DNA of 64,000 bases from Leisingera caerulea DSM 24564 (GTDB taxonomy: Bacteria > Pseudomonadota > Alphaproteobacteria > Rhodobacterales > Rhodobacteraceae): contig NZ_KI421513.1 in assembly GCF_000473325.1 (NCBI RefSeq), positions 611,217 through 675,216 of the forward strand, read 5' to 3'. Every line of letters begins with the position of its first letter. Positions within the stretch are counted from its first letter, which is position 1. Of this stretch, positions 1 to 8,355 are shown piece after piece. The position numbers and the translations under genes were made by a program. The notes beneath the pieces were generated by a model that saw only the letters and a list, made by a program, of their open reading frames with translations, had not been told where the DNA came from and made no database searches.

Positions 1-421
1 GCACGATCTCGCCGCCTGCGGGCAGATGCGGCACATAACGCTGAAAGAACCACTGGCTCTGCTCGCGGCGGTTCGGCGCCGGCAGCGCCACCACCCGCGC
101 CACCCGCGGATCCAGACGCTGGGTGATCCGCTTGATCACCCCGCCCTTGCCTGCCGCATCGCGGCCTTCGAACAGGATGCAGACCTTCGCGCCGGAATGC
201 TGCACCCAGTCCTGCACCTTGATCAGCTCCGCCTGCAGCCGCAAGAGGTTGCGGAAATAGACCTGCCGGTCGAGCATCTCCGGGTGCTGCTCGCGGTAGA
301 TCTTGCGGATCTCCTGGCTCAGCATCGGCTCGGAGAATTCGATCTCGATATCCTCGTCCAGCGTGTCCTGCAGCTCCGCTTCCAGCCAGTCCAGGGATGC
401 GGTTTCAAATTCGCGGGTCAC
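1..421 (-). CDS. ppk2: Polyphosphate kinase 2 family protein (3' part beyond window)
   Basis: The N-terminal 140 residues of a PPK2-type kinase are visible; the rest lies off the left edge. PPK2 enzymes transfer phosphate between polyphosphate and nucleoside di- or monophosphates in the cytoplasm. The Walker A stretch EGRDAAGKGG is followed by VIKRITQRLDPR and PNRREQSQWFFQRY, which are typical of the family. The start is a GTG at 419-421, preceded by AAGGAAGG; no in-frame ATG gives a better N-terminus. The subclass (I, II or III) cannot be decided without the C-terminal part. Confidence 0.9.
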   Translation of the reverse strand, partial: MTREFETASLDWLEAELQDTLDEDIEIEFSEPMLSQEIRKIYREQHPEMLDRQVYFRNLLRLQAELIKVQDWVQHSGAKVCILFEGRDAAGKGGVIKRITQRLDPRVARVVALPAPNRREQSQWFFQRYVPHLPAGGEIV

Positions 422-747
422 GGGCAGGGTTCCTTCCTTGTCAGGTGGTGCAAACGCTGCCTTTTACCGGCAGCATGTGAATGTTTGATGTCATCCCGCG
501 GGAACAGCCGCGGAATACCTGGCTGCGCGCAACGGAAAACCATCTGCCATTTGCGCCTCCGGACCGGAGACCGCGGGTTGGCAGCTTCCTTTAAGGCAAC
601 CGGAAATCCCGCCGGGATTCAAGCCAAAAGCCCGGGCCCGCCCACGCAACCGGCTGGCGCATCAGCTGCCCGCTCTGGCGCGGAGGGCACTCAGGGGGTG
701 CACAGGGGGTGTACAGACGGTGCACGCAAAACACCCCCGCCAGCGCC
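422..747. other. Intergenic stretch upstream of ppk2
   Basis: About 326 bases with no convincing gene. The open frames here lack a ribosome binding site and resemble no family. It holds three tandem 11-mers (692-724) and a short palindrome AATCCCGCCGGGATT at 605-619. It is the region upstream of ppk2 and downstream of the lrp-type gene, both on the minus strand, so it may carry the ppk2 promoter. Confidence 0.5.
692..724. repeat. Three tandem 11-bp direct repeats
   Basis: Read on the plus strand: CAGGGGGTGCA (692-702), CAGGGGGTGTA (703-713) and CAGACGGTGCA (714-724), contiguous. The period of about one helical turn would place all copies on the same DNA face. The function is unknown; a protein-binding array upstream of ppk2 is one possibility, replication slippage another. 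Confidence 0.6.
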
Positions 748-1206
748 TCAGACCGGCAGCGCTGTGGTCTTGAACACGGTGCGCAGCGCAAAGCTCGACT
801 GCATCTGCGCCACTCCCGGCAGGCGCGCCAGATGCTGGCGGTGGATGCGGGCGAAATCCTCGGTGTTTTCCGCCACCACCTTCAGGATGTAATCCGCTGT
901 TCCCGCCATCAGATGGCATTCCAGCACGTCCGGGATTCTGGACACCGCCTTCTCAAACGCGTCCAGCACCTCATCCGCCTGTCCGGACAGGGTGATCTCG
1001 ACAAACACCGTGGACGGCACATTCATCTTGCGCGCATCCAGCAGCGCGACATAATCCCGGATGTACCCCTCCGCCTCCAGCCGCTGCACCCGCCGGTGGC
1101 AGGCCGAGGCCGACAGGTTCACCCGCTCCGACAGGTCGGCATTGGAAATGCGGCCCTGCTTTTGCAGTACCGAAAGTATGCGACGATCTGTTTCGTCCAA
1201 AGACAT
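748..1206 (-). CDS. Lrp/AsnC family transcriptional regulator (probable ald regulator)
   Basis: A 152-residue Lrp/AsnC protein: N-terminal helix-turn-helix (LDETDRRIL ... NADLSERVNLSASACHRRVQRLE, about residues 3-45) followed by an RAM/AsnC ligand-binding domain (VFVEITLSGQ ... LMAGTADYILKVVA). It is divergent from alanine dehydrogenase, the classical arrangement for an AldR-type activator responding to alanine or other amino acids; that role is inferred. The start at 1206 is preferred because AAGGA sits about 10 bases upstream; an in-frame ATG at 1227 would add 7 residues and has a weaker site. Confidence 0.92.
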   Translation of the reverse strand: MSLDETDRRILSVLQKQGRISNADLSERVNLSASACHRRVQRLEAEGYIRDYVALLDARKMNVPSTVFVEITLSGQADEVLDAFEKAVSRIPDVLECHLMAGTADYILKVVAENTEDFARIHRQHLARLPGVAQMQSSFALRTVFKTTALPV

Positions 1207-1242
1207 TTCTCGAAGATCCTTGCTCATTTTCGCCTGTATAGA

Positions 1243-1255
1243 CGAAGATTCTTCG
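1243..1255. promoter_or_regulatory. Palindrome in the lrp-ald divergent promoter
   Basis: CGAAGATTCTTCG has perfect 6-base arms around one central base and lies between the two divergent starts (1206 and 1347). A related half-site, TTCTCGAAGAT, occurs at 1207-1217. Lrp-family regulators bind short imperfect palindromes near their own and target promoters, so this is a candidate operator; binding is inferred. Confidence 0.5.
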
Positions 1256-1346
1256 AAAGGCATGTTTTTGTTCTGCCCAAAAAAGCAGCACCTTTTCCGC
1301 CGCCTGCGGCAAAATGACCGCAGACTGATTTGGAGGAGAGACTCAC

Positions 1347-2465
1347 ATGAAGATCGGCTGCCCCACCGAGATCAAACCGCAGGAATTCCGCGTTGGCATG
1401 ACCCCCGACGCCGCCCGCGAGGCCGTCAGCCACGGCCATGAGGTTGTCATTCAGAAAGGCGCCGGCATGGGCGCAGGTTTCACCGACGAGGACTATGTCT
1501 CCGCCGGTGCCGCAATCCTCGACACCGCCGAGGAAATCTTTGCCACCGCAGACATGATCGTCAAGGTCAAGGAACCGCAGGCGGTTGAGCGCAAGATGCT
1601 GCGCGAAGGCCAGCTGCTGTTCACCTACCTGCACCTGGCGCCCGATCCGGAGCAGACCCACGACCTGCTGGAATCCGGCTGCACCGCCATCGCCTATGAA
1701 ACCGTCACCGACGACCGTGGCGGCCTGCCGCTGCTGGCGCCGATGTCCGAAGTGGCCGGCCGCCTGGCCCCGCAGGTCGGCGCCTGGACCCTGCAAAAGG
1801 CCAACGGCGGCCGCGGCGTGCTGATGGGCGGCGTGCCCGGTGTGGCCCCGGCCAAGGTTGTGGTGATCGGCGGCGGCGTCGTCGGCACCCACGCAGCCAA
1901 GGTTGCGGCCGGCATGGGCGCGGATGTGACCATCCTCGACCGTTCGCTGACCCGCCTGAAATACTTGGACGACGTCTTTGGCCGCACCTTCAAGAACCAG
2001 TACTCCACCGCCGGCGCAACGGCTGAGCTGGTGCGCGAGGCCGACATGGTGATCGGCGCGGTTCTGATCCCGGGCGCGGCGGCACCGAAACTGGTCTCCC
2101 GCGCACAGCTGTCCGAAATGAAGCCGGGCGCGGTGCTGGTGGACGTCGCCATCGACCAGGGCGGCTGCTTCGAGACCTCCAAGGCCACCACTCACGCCGA
2201 GCCGATCTATGAGGTCGACGGCATCATGCACTACTGCGTGGCCAACATGCCGGGCGCCGTGGCGCGCACCTCGACCCAGGCCCTTGGCAATGCGACCCTG
2301 CCCTTCATGCTGAACCTGGCCAACAAAGGCTGGCGCAAGGCCTGCGAGGACGACCCGCACCTGCTGAACGGCCTGAACGTGCACGCAGGCCAGCTGACCT
2401 ACTACGCGGTGGGCGAGGCCCTCGGCATGGACGTGCTGTCGCCGAAACTGGCGCTGAAGCAGTAA
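1347..2465 (+). CDS. ald: Alanine dehydrogenase
   Basis: 372 residues, the normal length for L-alanine dehydrogenase (L-alanine + NAD+ + H2O to pyruvate + NH4+ + NADH), cytoplasmic. The N-terminal [15 protein letters not shown], the substrate lysine in VKVKEP (about K75), the catalytic His in TYLHLAP (about H96) and the NAD-binding glycine loop [13 protein letters not shown] (about 175-187) are all present. The start has a strong GGAGGAGA site. The divergent Lrp-type gene probably controls it. The gene ends at a good intrinsic terminator and appears monocistronic. Confidence 0.97.
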   Translation: MKIGCPTEIKPQEFRVGMTPDAAREAVSHGHEVVIQKGAGMGAGFTDEDYVSAGAAILDTAEEIFATADMIVKVKEPQAVERKMLREGQLLFTYLHLAPDPEQTHDLLESGCTAIAYETVTDDRGGLPLLAPMSEVAGRLAPQVGAWTLQKANGGRGVLMGGVPGVAPAKVVVIGGGVVGTHAAKVAAGMGADVTILDRSLTRLKYLDDVFGRTFKNQYSTAGATAELVREADMVIGAVLIPGAAAPKLVSRAQLSEMKPGAVLVDVAIDQGGCFETSKATTHAEPIYEVDGIMHYCVANMPGAVARTSTQALGNATLPFMLNLANKGWRKACEDDPHLLNGLNVHAGQLTYYAVGEALGMDVLSPKLALKQ

Positions 2466-2496
2466 CGCCCAAGCCCGCAAGCAAAGCGCACAAGAG

Positions 2497-2524
2497 AAGC
2501 CCCGCCAGACCGGCGGGGCTTTTC
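2497..2524 (+). terminator. Intrinsic terminator after ald
   Basis: Stem arms AAGCCCCGCC (2497-2506) and GGCGGGGCTT (2512-2521) with a short loop and T-run, 32 bases after the ald stop. It is almost identical to the terminator at 3691-3717. Confidence 0.85.
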
Positions 2525-2749
2525 CTTTGCGGCACCTCCAGCGCGCCGCCGGCAGCCAGCCCGCCCGGTCCAGCTACCGTTCACCTGTTGGAGACAATCA
2601 CCAAGGTTTGTTCCCGGCTGAGTGGTTTTTAGCCCCGGGCAATTTTGTTAAAAATAAGGCGAATTTGTGAAAATGCGGCATGTCTGAACAGTAACGGCCG
2701 GCAGGGCAAGGCCGCTCAGCCATTTCCGGCCACAAGGGAAACCACCCCT

Positions 2750-3634
2750 ATGCCTGACAGCTCCAAGGTATTTACCTACGCGGTAGAGGGCCTCTCCTAC
2801 ACCGTCACCGTTTACGAGGAAAACGGCGAGTTCTTTGCCGATATTACGGTCGATGACGGCGCCATGGACGTGAACGCGGTCTATTTCGGCGATGATGACT
2901 TTTCCGGCTCCAGCGTGTCCCTGGGCGGCCCGCTGAACATGAACGGCGCCAGGCTGGACGGCGAAAAGGTGCAATGGGACGAGGCCACTGAACTCAGCAG
3001 CCCCGGCCTTGGCCCGGAGGGGGAAACCAAGGAAACCTACTTGCAGGCCGGCGATACGATGACGGTTGCCCTGGATATCGAAGACCTGGATGAAATCGAC
3101 GTCTTCGGCATCCGCGCCACATCCACTACCACCGACGCAGGTTCCATCAAGGCCGTCAGCAGCGATCCTGAGGAGCCGGTGGAGCCGGAAGATCCCGTCT
3201 ATGGCAAGGTTTTCTTCGGGGAGGTGTTTTCCGAAACCGGCGACCCGCTGGGGGGCACCTACATTCTGGACGAAGAACCCGATCCGAACCCCTACAGCGT
3301 GCCTGCGCTTCCCGAGGGAACCGAGCCCACCTTTGAAAACTACCTGTCTTACTACCTGTCGGATGAGATTGGCGGCGCTCTGGCCGCAGTGGAGAGCGTG
3401 GTCTTTTACGGCCCTGGCGAGGACGGCACCCAGGAGGAGCTGTTCCGCATTGCAGCACCGGAGGGCGGTTTCGCGGACGCCGATGCGCTGCTGGCGGCCT
3501 ATGATGATGCTCTCAGCGGCACAGAGGATCTGTCCGGAGAGGACCTGATGGCAGCGCTGAGCCTGGACGATTATGCCATGCCGGAGCCGGAAACTGCTGA
3601 GGAAATGGGCGCGGACGAATTCGACCTGGTCTAA
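2750..3634 (+). CDS. Acidic hypothetical protein, possible type I secretion substrate
   Basis: 294 residues from the ATG at 2750 (AAGGGA upstream); no known family recognised. The protein is very acidic, with few lysines and many Asp/Glu. An N-terminal region (about 1-140) reads as beta strands (FTYAVEGLSYTVTVYEENGEFFADITV). A proline/acid linker (SSDPEEPVEPEDPVYG, about 141-156) leads to a second region with YLSYYLSDEIGG. There is no N-terminal signal peptide. It ends in EFDLV, an acidic residue followed by hydrophobics, as found at the extreme C-terminus of some type I secretion substrates; the next gene ends in DLFLF. Secretion is an inference. It sits between two near-identical terminators. 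Confidence 0.75.
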   Translation: MPDSSKVFTYAVEGLSYTVTVYEENGEFFADITVDDGAMDVNAVYFGDDDFSGSSVSLGGPLNMNGARLDGEKVQWDEATELSSPGLGPEGETKETYLQAGDTMTVALDIEDLDEIDVFGIRATSTTTDAGSIKAVSSDPEEPVEPEDPVYGKVFFGEVFSETGDPLGGTYILDEEPDPNPYSVPALPEGTEPTFENYLSYYLSDEIGGALAAVESVVFYGPGEDGTQEELFRIAAPEGGFADADALLAAYDDALSGTEDLSGEDLMAALSLDDYAMPEPETAEEMGADEFDLV

Positions 3635-3690
3635 CCAGCGCCCCGCCTGTCGCTTGTGTGTTCTGGCGGGGCATCCCCAGCCGCACCGGA

Positions 3691-3717
3691 AAAGCCCCGC
3701 CGGACCGGCGGGGCTTT
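3691..3717 (+). terminator. Intrinsic terminator after the acidic protein gene
   Basis: AAAGCCCCGCCGG (3691-3703) pairs with CCGGCGGGGCTTT (3705-3717) and is followed by T-rich sequence. It duplicates the ald terminator about 1.2 kb upstream. Confidence 0.85.
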
Positions 3718-3886
3718 TCTGTTCCCGATGCGGGCATCTCAGCCGCCCGCGGATCTCCAGAGGCTTGACCTGACGGAAAGCGAGGGACAAGCGATACGGC
3801 TGATCCTTGAAATCGCCGCAACCCTTAGTGTAGCCCCTCCTTGCCAGCACTTTTAACGACTGTGAAACTTATCAAGGGTTGAGTTC

Positions 3887-4792
3887 ATGCCGACAATGAC
3901 TGTGACCGGGTCTCTGCAAACTCAGATGGCCGGGCTTGTTGCAACTTTCAACGGTGCGCAGCTGAGCAACAAATACGACACCGGCACCTTCCTGCTGATC
4001 TACAACTACCCCTATTCTGTGAGCCTTTTCGGCGACGACCTGCGGGTACCCGGCTCAGGCAGCTATTTCATCACCGGCAGCATCACCGAATTTGAATATG
4101 CTGAGATTTCCCTGACCCCGTCGTTTCATACCATCGATAAACTGGTGCTGGACGGCGTCGATGTCAGCGCGGACGGCCTATTCGACCTGACCAGCCGCAC
4201 CGCCACCACGGCCACGGGCCGGTTCGATCTCGACCAGTTTGTATCTTTCGTGAACGGTGAAGACTGGACCATCAGCGGTTCTAACGAAGACGATAACATC
4301 CGGCCCGGTCAGTACTACAAGCTGGACGGCAGCGAAACTATCGATTCCGGACGCGGGGCGGATACTGTCTCCGCCGGAGCGGGCGCCGATTCCATTTCCG
4401 GCGGCATCGGCAAAGATGTTCTTAAAGGCCGCGGCGGCAAGGATACCATCGAGGGCGGATCCGGCGCGGACAAGCTTCTGGGCGGCAACGGCAACGACAG
4501 CCTGCACGGCGGTGACGGTAAAGACGTCCTGTATGGCAACAAGGGCAACGACACCCTGGATGGCGGCGATGGCGCTGACCTCTTCGTCTTCAAGCGCGGA
4601 GACGGCTCTGACACGATCCTGAATTTCGACACCGGCGAGGACCTGATCCGGATCAAACGCGGCGCCTCCGGTTTCTCCGATCTTACGGTTTCGCAAACGG
4701 ACAGCGGCGCCGAAGTCAGTTTTGCCAATGTTTCCATCACCCTCAGCGGTTTCGATGCAGAGGACGTTACCGCCGATCTGTTCCTGTTCTAA
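3887..4792 (+). CDS. RTX-type calcium-binding protein
   Basis: 301 residues. Residues 1-130 form a beta-rich domain of unknown family. Residues about 152-231 hold RTX nonapeptides of the GGxGxDxLx type ([45 protein letters not shown]), which bind calcium and fold as a parallel beta roll outside the cell. The C-terminal 70 residues resemble the region following RTX blocks in type I secreted proteins and end in DLFLF. There is no Sec signal, as expected for ABC-exported RTX proteins. No transporter genes are nearby, so the exporter would lie elsewhere. Its activity cannot be read from the sequence. Confidence 0.88.
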   Translation: MPTMTVTGSLQTQMAGLVATFNGAQLSNKYDTGTFLLIYNYPYSVSLFGDDLRVPGSGSYFITGSITEFEYAEISLTPSFHTIDKLVLDGVDVSADGLFDLTSRTATTATGRFDLDQFVSFVNGEDWTISGSNEDDNIRPGQYYKLDGSETIDSGRGADTVSAGAGADSISGGIGKDVLKGRGGKDTIEGGSGADKLLGGNGNDSLHGGDGKDVLYGNKGNDTLDGGDGADLFVFKRGDGSDTILNFDTGEDLIRIKRGASGFSDLTVSQTDSGAEVSFANVSITLSGFDAEDVTADLFLF

Positions 4793-4794
4793 CG

Positions 4795-4834
4795 GCAAGC
4801 AGGAGCTGCTGCCCAGCCAGCAGCTCCTGCTTGC
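4795..4834. other. 17-bp perfect inverted repeat after the RTX gene
   Basis: Arms at 4795-4811 (beginning GCAAGCAGGAGC) and 4818-4834 are perfectly complementary around a 6-base loop CCCAGC, two bases after the RTX stop. There is no T-run, so it may stabilise the mRNA 3' end rather than terminate alone. Confidence 0.7.
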
Positions 4835-4994
4835 GGTCCACAGCACATGCCGGAACTGGCTTGCGGCGGCCCCAATCCGCCCGCACAGGTTGAGCCTTCG
4901 CCGCCCGAACTTTCCCCGCTGCGCCCTATTGCCACAGCCCGGCTGTTCCACGACAGTCCGGCGCAACGAATGACAGCGCGGAGGGACAGCGGAC

Positions 4995-5801
4995 ATGGAA
5001 CAGATGATGGAACAAGCAGGCGCCTATTGGCCTCTGCTGGTAAGTGGCGCCAAGGCGCTGGTGGTGCTGATCCTCGGCTGGATTGCCACCGGCTGGATCA
5101 GCAGCGTGGTGCGGCGGCGGATCAACAGCACGCCGCAGATCGACCCGACACTGGGCAATTTTGCCGCCAGCACAGTACGCTGGGTGCTGCTCCTGGTGGT
5201 GCTGGTCGCCGTCCTCAACATCTTCGGGATCGAGGCCACCAGCCTGGTCGCCATGCTGGGTGCTGCCACCCTGGCGATCGGCCTGGCACTGCAGGGCACG
5301 CTCAGCGATCTGGCCGCGGGGTTCATGCTGATCCTGTTCCGCCCCTACAAGATCGGCCAGTTTGTCGATATCGGCGGCACCTCGGGCACTGTGAAGGACC
5401 TGAACCTCTTTGTGACCGAACTGGCGACGCCGGACAACGTGCAGATCATCGTGCCCAACGGCCAGGCCTGGGGCGCGATCATCACCAACTTCTCGCACCA
5501 CCCCACCCGCCGCGCCGACCTTGTGTTCGGCATCGACTATGGCGACAGCGCCGAAGAGGCCAAGGCAATCATCCTGGAGCAGGCGAATGCCGACCCCCGG
5601 GTGCTGCAGGACCCTGCCCCTTGGGTCCGGGTCACCAATCTGGGCGACAGCTCCGTCGATCTGACCGCACGGCTCTGGTGCAAGGCCGAGGATTACTGGG
5701 AGCTGAAATTTGCCCTGATGCAGGGTGTGAAAGAGGCGTTCGACGCCAAGGGCATCTCGATCCCCTACCCGCATACGGTGGAAGTCAAAAAAGAAGGCTG
5801 A
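4995..5801 (+). CDS. Small-conductance mechanosensitive channel (MscS family)
   Basis: 268 residues, close to E. coli MscS. Three membrane segments are visible (about 13-37, 59-80, 85-112). The pore helix GAATLAIGLALQGTLSDLAAG is followed by LILFRPYKIGQFVDIGGTSGTV, the signature at the junction of TM3 and the cytoplasmic beta domain. The C-terminal alpha/beta cage domain runs from about 180 to 265. It acts as an inner-membrane emergency valve during osmotic downshock. The start has GGAGGG 10 bases upstream. It appears to be a single-gene unit. Confidence 0.95.
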   Translation: MEQMMEQAGAYWPLLVSGAKALVVLILGWIATGWISSVVRRRINSTPQIDPTLGNFAASTVRWVLLLVVLVAVLNIFGIEATSLVAMLGAATLAIGLALQGTLSDLAAGFMLILFRPYKIGQFVDIGGTSGTVKDLNLFVTELATPDNVQIIVPNGQAWGAIITNFSHHPTRRADLVFGIDYGDSAEEAKAIILEQANADPRVLQDPAPWVRVTNLGDSSVDLTARLWCKAEDYWELKFALMQGVKEAFDAKGISIPYPHTVEVKKEG

Positions 5802-5852
5802 GGCCCTCCCGCCCGTCTTCGGCCCCTGCGGGCCTCATCCCGTTGGGCCCGG

Positions 5853-5873
5853 CGCCCCGCCTGCGGCGGGGCG
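5853..5873. terminator. GC-rich hairpin between convergent genes
   Basis: CGCCCCGCC (5853-5861) and GGCGGGGCG (5865-5873) form a 9-bp stem with a TGC loop between the mscS stop and the convergent gene at 5898. It has no clear T-run on either strand. Confidence 0.45.
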
Positions 5874-5897
5874 TCTTGCGGTTCGGCAGCAACCGGC

Positions 5898-6434
5898 TCA
5901 GCGCGAGCGGGCGGCCGTGGCGGCACAGGCGGCGGCCTGGCGCGCCCGCGCCGCACGGGCCCGCTCCAGCCGGCTGTCCTGCGGTGGTTCGGGCGGCCAG
6001 CCGCAGACCACCGTGCTCCCGTCCAGATCGGTAAAGGCCCACTGCGCGGCCAGCAGCTGGTAGCTTTTGACCTCCCAGCCGGAAGCATCAGGTTCAAACC
6101 GCAGCCGCCACGTGCCCCGCACCTGGACCGGCAGCCGCAACTGCTGGATCCGGGTCATCGCCTCGTGCCCGGTCATTGCCGCGCGCACCCCCTGCGCCCG
6201 CAATTTCTTCATCCGCTCCACCAGGGCTGCCGCTTCGCGCATCCGGCGCCCGGCAAAAACCACCTCAATCTCGGTCCCCGGCCGGACGACCCCCTTCACC
6301 ACCAGATCCCGGCGGTTGTTGCGGCTGAACACCGGCACCAGCTCCACCGGAACATCGCGCACTTCGCGCTTGAACAGGCCCGCGTCCTCAATCTGCGGGG
6401 TGATGTGCGAGGGAGGCCTGCGGCGGTTCTTCAT
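5898..6434 (-). CDS. Hypothetical basic protein
   Basis: 178 residues from an ATG at 6434 with GGGA about 8 bases upstream. No family recognised. The N-terminus is rich in Arg (KNRRRPPSH). The middle reads like a small mixed alpha/beta domain (DVPVELVPVFSRNNRRDLVVKG). The C-terminus is an Arg/Ala-rich tail (about 155-178) that may be helical and nucleic-acid-contacting. No signal peptide or membrane segment is seen. Upstream in-frame starts exist (6449, 6503) but lack ribosome binding sites. It is convergent with mscS. Confidence 0.7.
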   Translation of the reverse strand: MKNRRRPPSHITPQIEDAGLFKREVRDVPVELVPVFSRNNRRDLVVKGVVRPGTEIEVVFAGRRMREAAALVERMKKLRAQGVRAAMTGHEAMTRIQQLRLPVQVRGTWRLRFEPDASGWEVKSYQLLAAQWAFTDLDGSTVVCGWPPEPPQDSRLERARAARARQAAACAATAARSR

Positions 6435-6677
6435 GGCATGTCCCGGCATCGCCCGCAGAAGCGAGCAGCTGCCCTGTCTACTGTATGGTTTCTTTTCCGG
6501 CACCCTAGGCCGCGGCGCTTAACGAAGCGTTGAATGACCGCAAAAAGGAAAAACCGGCGCAAAAATCAGCGGCGACCGAGCGAGCGGGGCACCGCCGCGC
6601 CGCGCAAGGCGCGGCGCCACGCCCAACGCTGCATGGCGCTTCCCCGGAAGCGCCTTCAGGGACGGGAGAAACCCGTC

Positions 6678-7208
6678 TCAGCCGCGCGCTACCACCCGTT
6701 TCATGACCAGCGCCGGGGCGCCCTTGTACACCGCTTCGCCTGCAGGCGCGTATCCCAGCTTGCGCGCCACCTTCTGAGACGCCGCGTGAGAGGGGTCAAG
6801 GAGACAGGCGGTCTCCGCCCAATCCGTGGCCTCCGCCGCCCACTGATGGATACGGCGCACCGCTTCGGTTGCCAGCCCCCGGCCGTGCATGTCGGGCGCC
6901 AGCACCCAGCCCGCTTCGGGAATGCCAACCAGCGGCGGCTCCATCGCGCGCCGGTAATCGGCAAACCCCACCTCGCCGATGAATTTGCCGCTGCCGCGCA
7001 GGGTCACCGCCCAATAGCCATAGCCCAGCGCCTGCCAATGGCCGATATAGCGCAGCAGCCGGGTCCAGCTGTCCTGCAGCGTCGAAGGCTGGCCGGAGAT
7101 GAACCGCACCACCTCCGGCTCTGCCCAGAGCGCCGCCACAGCTGCAAAATCCTGCACCCTATGCGGGCGCAGGATCAGCCGCTCCGTCTCCAGAACCGGA
7201 CAGGTCAT
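6678..7208 (-). CDS. GNAT family N-acetyltransferase (RimJ/RimL-like)
   Basis: 176 residues. It begins LETERLILRPHRVQDF, the standard N-terminus of RimJ/RimL-type acetyltransferases. GxGYWAVTLRGSGKFIGEVGF and the acetyl-CoA loop GRGLATEAVRRI (about 115-126) follow. Members acetylate amino groups of proteins or small molecules; the substrate is unknown. Its ATG overlaps the YtoQ-family stop by four bases (ATGA), so it is the last gene of a three-gene unit read from 8307 downward. Confidence 0.93.
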   Translation of the reverse strand: MTCPVLETERLILRPHRVQDFAAVAALWAEPEVVRFISGQPSTLQDSWTRLLRYIGHWQALGYGYWAVTLRGSGKFIGEVGFADYRRAMEPPLVGIPEAGWVLAPDMHGRGLATEAVRRIHQWAAEATDWAETACLLDPSHAASQKVARKLGYAPAGEAVYKGAPALVMKRVVARG

Positions 7209-7654
7209 CCAGGCAGCTTGCCAGTCAGAACATAGCGCAGGATCTCCACAACCTGGCGCGGCTCCTCTGCCACTGCCAGCGCGGCTGCGTGGACCTCTTT
7301 CAGCGCGTGCTGATGCTCCGGCGGGCTCAGCACGATAACCGACTTGCCCAACGCGGCGGCATAGCCCGCGTCAAAGGCCGCATTCCACTGCTTGTATTTG
7401 TCGCCAAAGCGCACGACGACCACATCAGCGTCCGAGATCCCCTTGCGGGTGCGGATCGCATTGACCATCGCGCCCTTGTGGTCGTGCCAGTACTTGTTCT
7501 CCTCGGCGCCGAGAATAGCCACGCCGCAATCGTCGCTGGCGCCGTGATCGGTAACCGGCGCGCTGAAGCTCACCTCCAGCCCCTCTGCGCCTTCAATAAT
7601 CTGCTCCCGCCAATCGGTGTGAATCTCACCCGAGAGATATACCTTCAATGCCAC
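7205..7654 (-). CDS. YtoQ family protein
   Basis: 149 residues matching the YtoQ family (VYLSGEIHTDWREQI at the N-terminus, then ENKYWHDHKGAMVNAIRT and KYKQWNAAFDAGYAAALGK). The fold resembles nucleoside 2-deoxyribosyltransferase-like proteins, but the biochemical role is not established. Translation starts at a GTG (7652-7654) with AAAGGA six bases upstream. It overlaps the phosphoribosyltransferase gene upstream by ten bases and the acetyltransferase downstream by four, pointing to coupled translation. Confidence 0.92.
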   Translation of the reverse strand: MALKVYLSGEIHTDWREQIIEGAEGLEVSFSAPVTDHGASDDCGVAILGAEENKYWHDHKGAMVNAIRTRKGISDADVVVVRFGDKYKQWNAAFDAGYAAALGKSVIVLSPPEHQHALKEVHAAALAVAEEPRQVVEILRYVLTGKLPG

Positions 7655-8307
7655 GTCTTGTCCTTTCCTGCGCCAGCCTGCGGGGCAGCGGCCAAGGCAG
7701 CCGTGACCTCATCATCGCTGGTCTGTGCAAAATCCCTGTAATGCGCGCCGACCGCCCAGAATTCCCTGGGGCTCAGCAGGCAGACCAGAGTATCTACCAG
7801 CGGGCGCAGTTCGTCCACTGCTTCCGGCGGCGCCACCGGCACCGCCAGGATCACCTCTGCCGGCTTGCGCTCCTTAAGCCAGAAATGCGCCGCCATAAAG
7901 GTCGCGCCGGTCGCGATGCCGTCATCCACCACGATGGCTGTGCGGCCTTCCAGCTCCACCGGCGGGCGCCCTTGCAAATAGCCGGCGCGGCGGGCGGCAT
8001 TTTCCTCCCGCGCCCCGGCAACCTGCGACGCGAAATCCTCCGGCTTCATGCCGGTGGCCTGCAGCAGGGCGCCGTTGAATATGGGATTGCTGCCCTCGGC
8101 CAGCGCACCCGCCGCCAGCTCCGGGTTGGAGGGCATGCCGATCTTGCGGATCAGGATCAGGTCCAGCGGCGCGTTCAGCTTCTGCGCAATGGGCAGCGCC
8201 ACAGGAACCCCGCCCCGCGGCAGCGCCAGCACGACAGGGTCTGTCATCGGCAGTTCAGCCAGTTCCTCGGCCAGCTGAAGCCCGGCAGAAATCCGGTCCT
8301 CGAACAT
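7645..8307 (-). CDS. Phosphoribosyltransferase family protein
   Basis: 220 residues. PRTase type I fold: VLALPRGGVPVALPIA near the N-terminus and the PRPP-binding loop AIVVDDGIATGATFMAA (about 120-136). This subgroup, often annotated simply as phosphoribosyltransferase, has no firmly assigned base substrate. The ATG at 8307 follows GGAGG by five bases; an in-frame GTG at 8319 lies inside that binding site and is not used here. First gene of the unit with the YtoQ and GNAT genes. Confidence 0.93.
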   Translation of the reverse strand: MFEDRISAGLQLAEELAELPMTDPVVLALPRGGVPVALPIAQKLNAPLDLILIRKIGMPSNPELAAGALAEGSNPIFNGALLQATGMKPEDFASQVAGAREENAARRAGYLQGRPPVELEGRTAIVVDDGIATGATFMAAHFWLKERKPAEVILAVPVAPPEAVDELRPLVDTLVCLLSPREFWAVGAHYRDFAQTSDDEVTAALAAAPQAGAGKDKTWH

Positions 8308-8355
8308 AAGGGCCTCCACCCCGTAACCTAGCGCGGCGGGGTAAAAGGCAACGCC

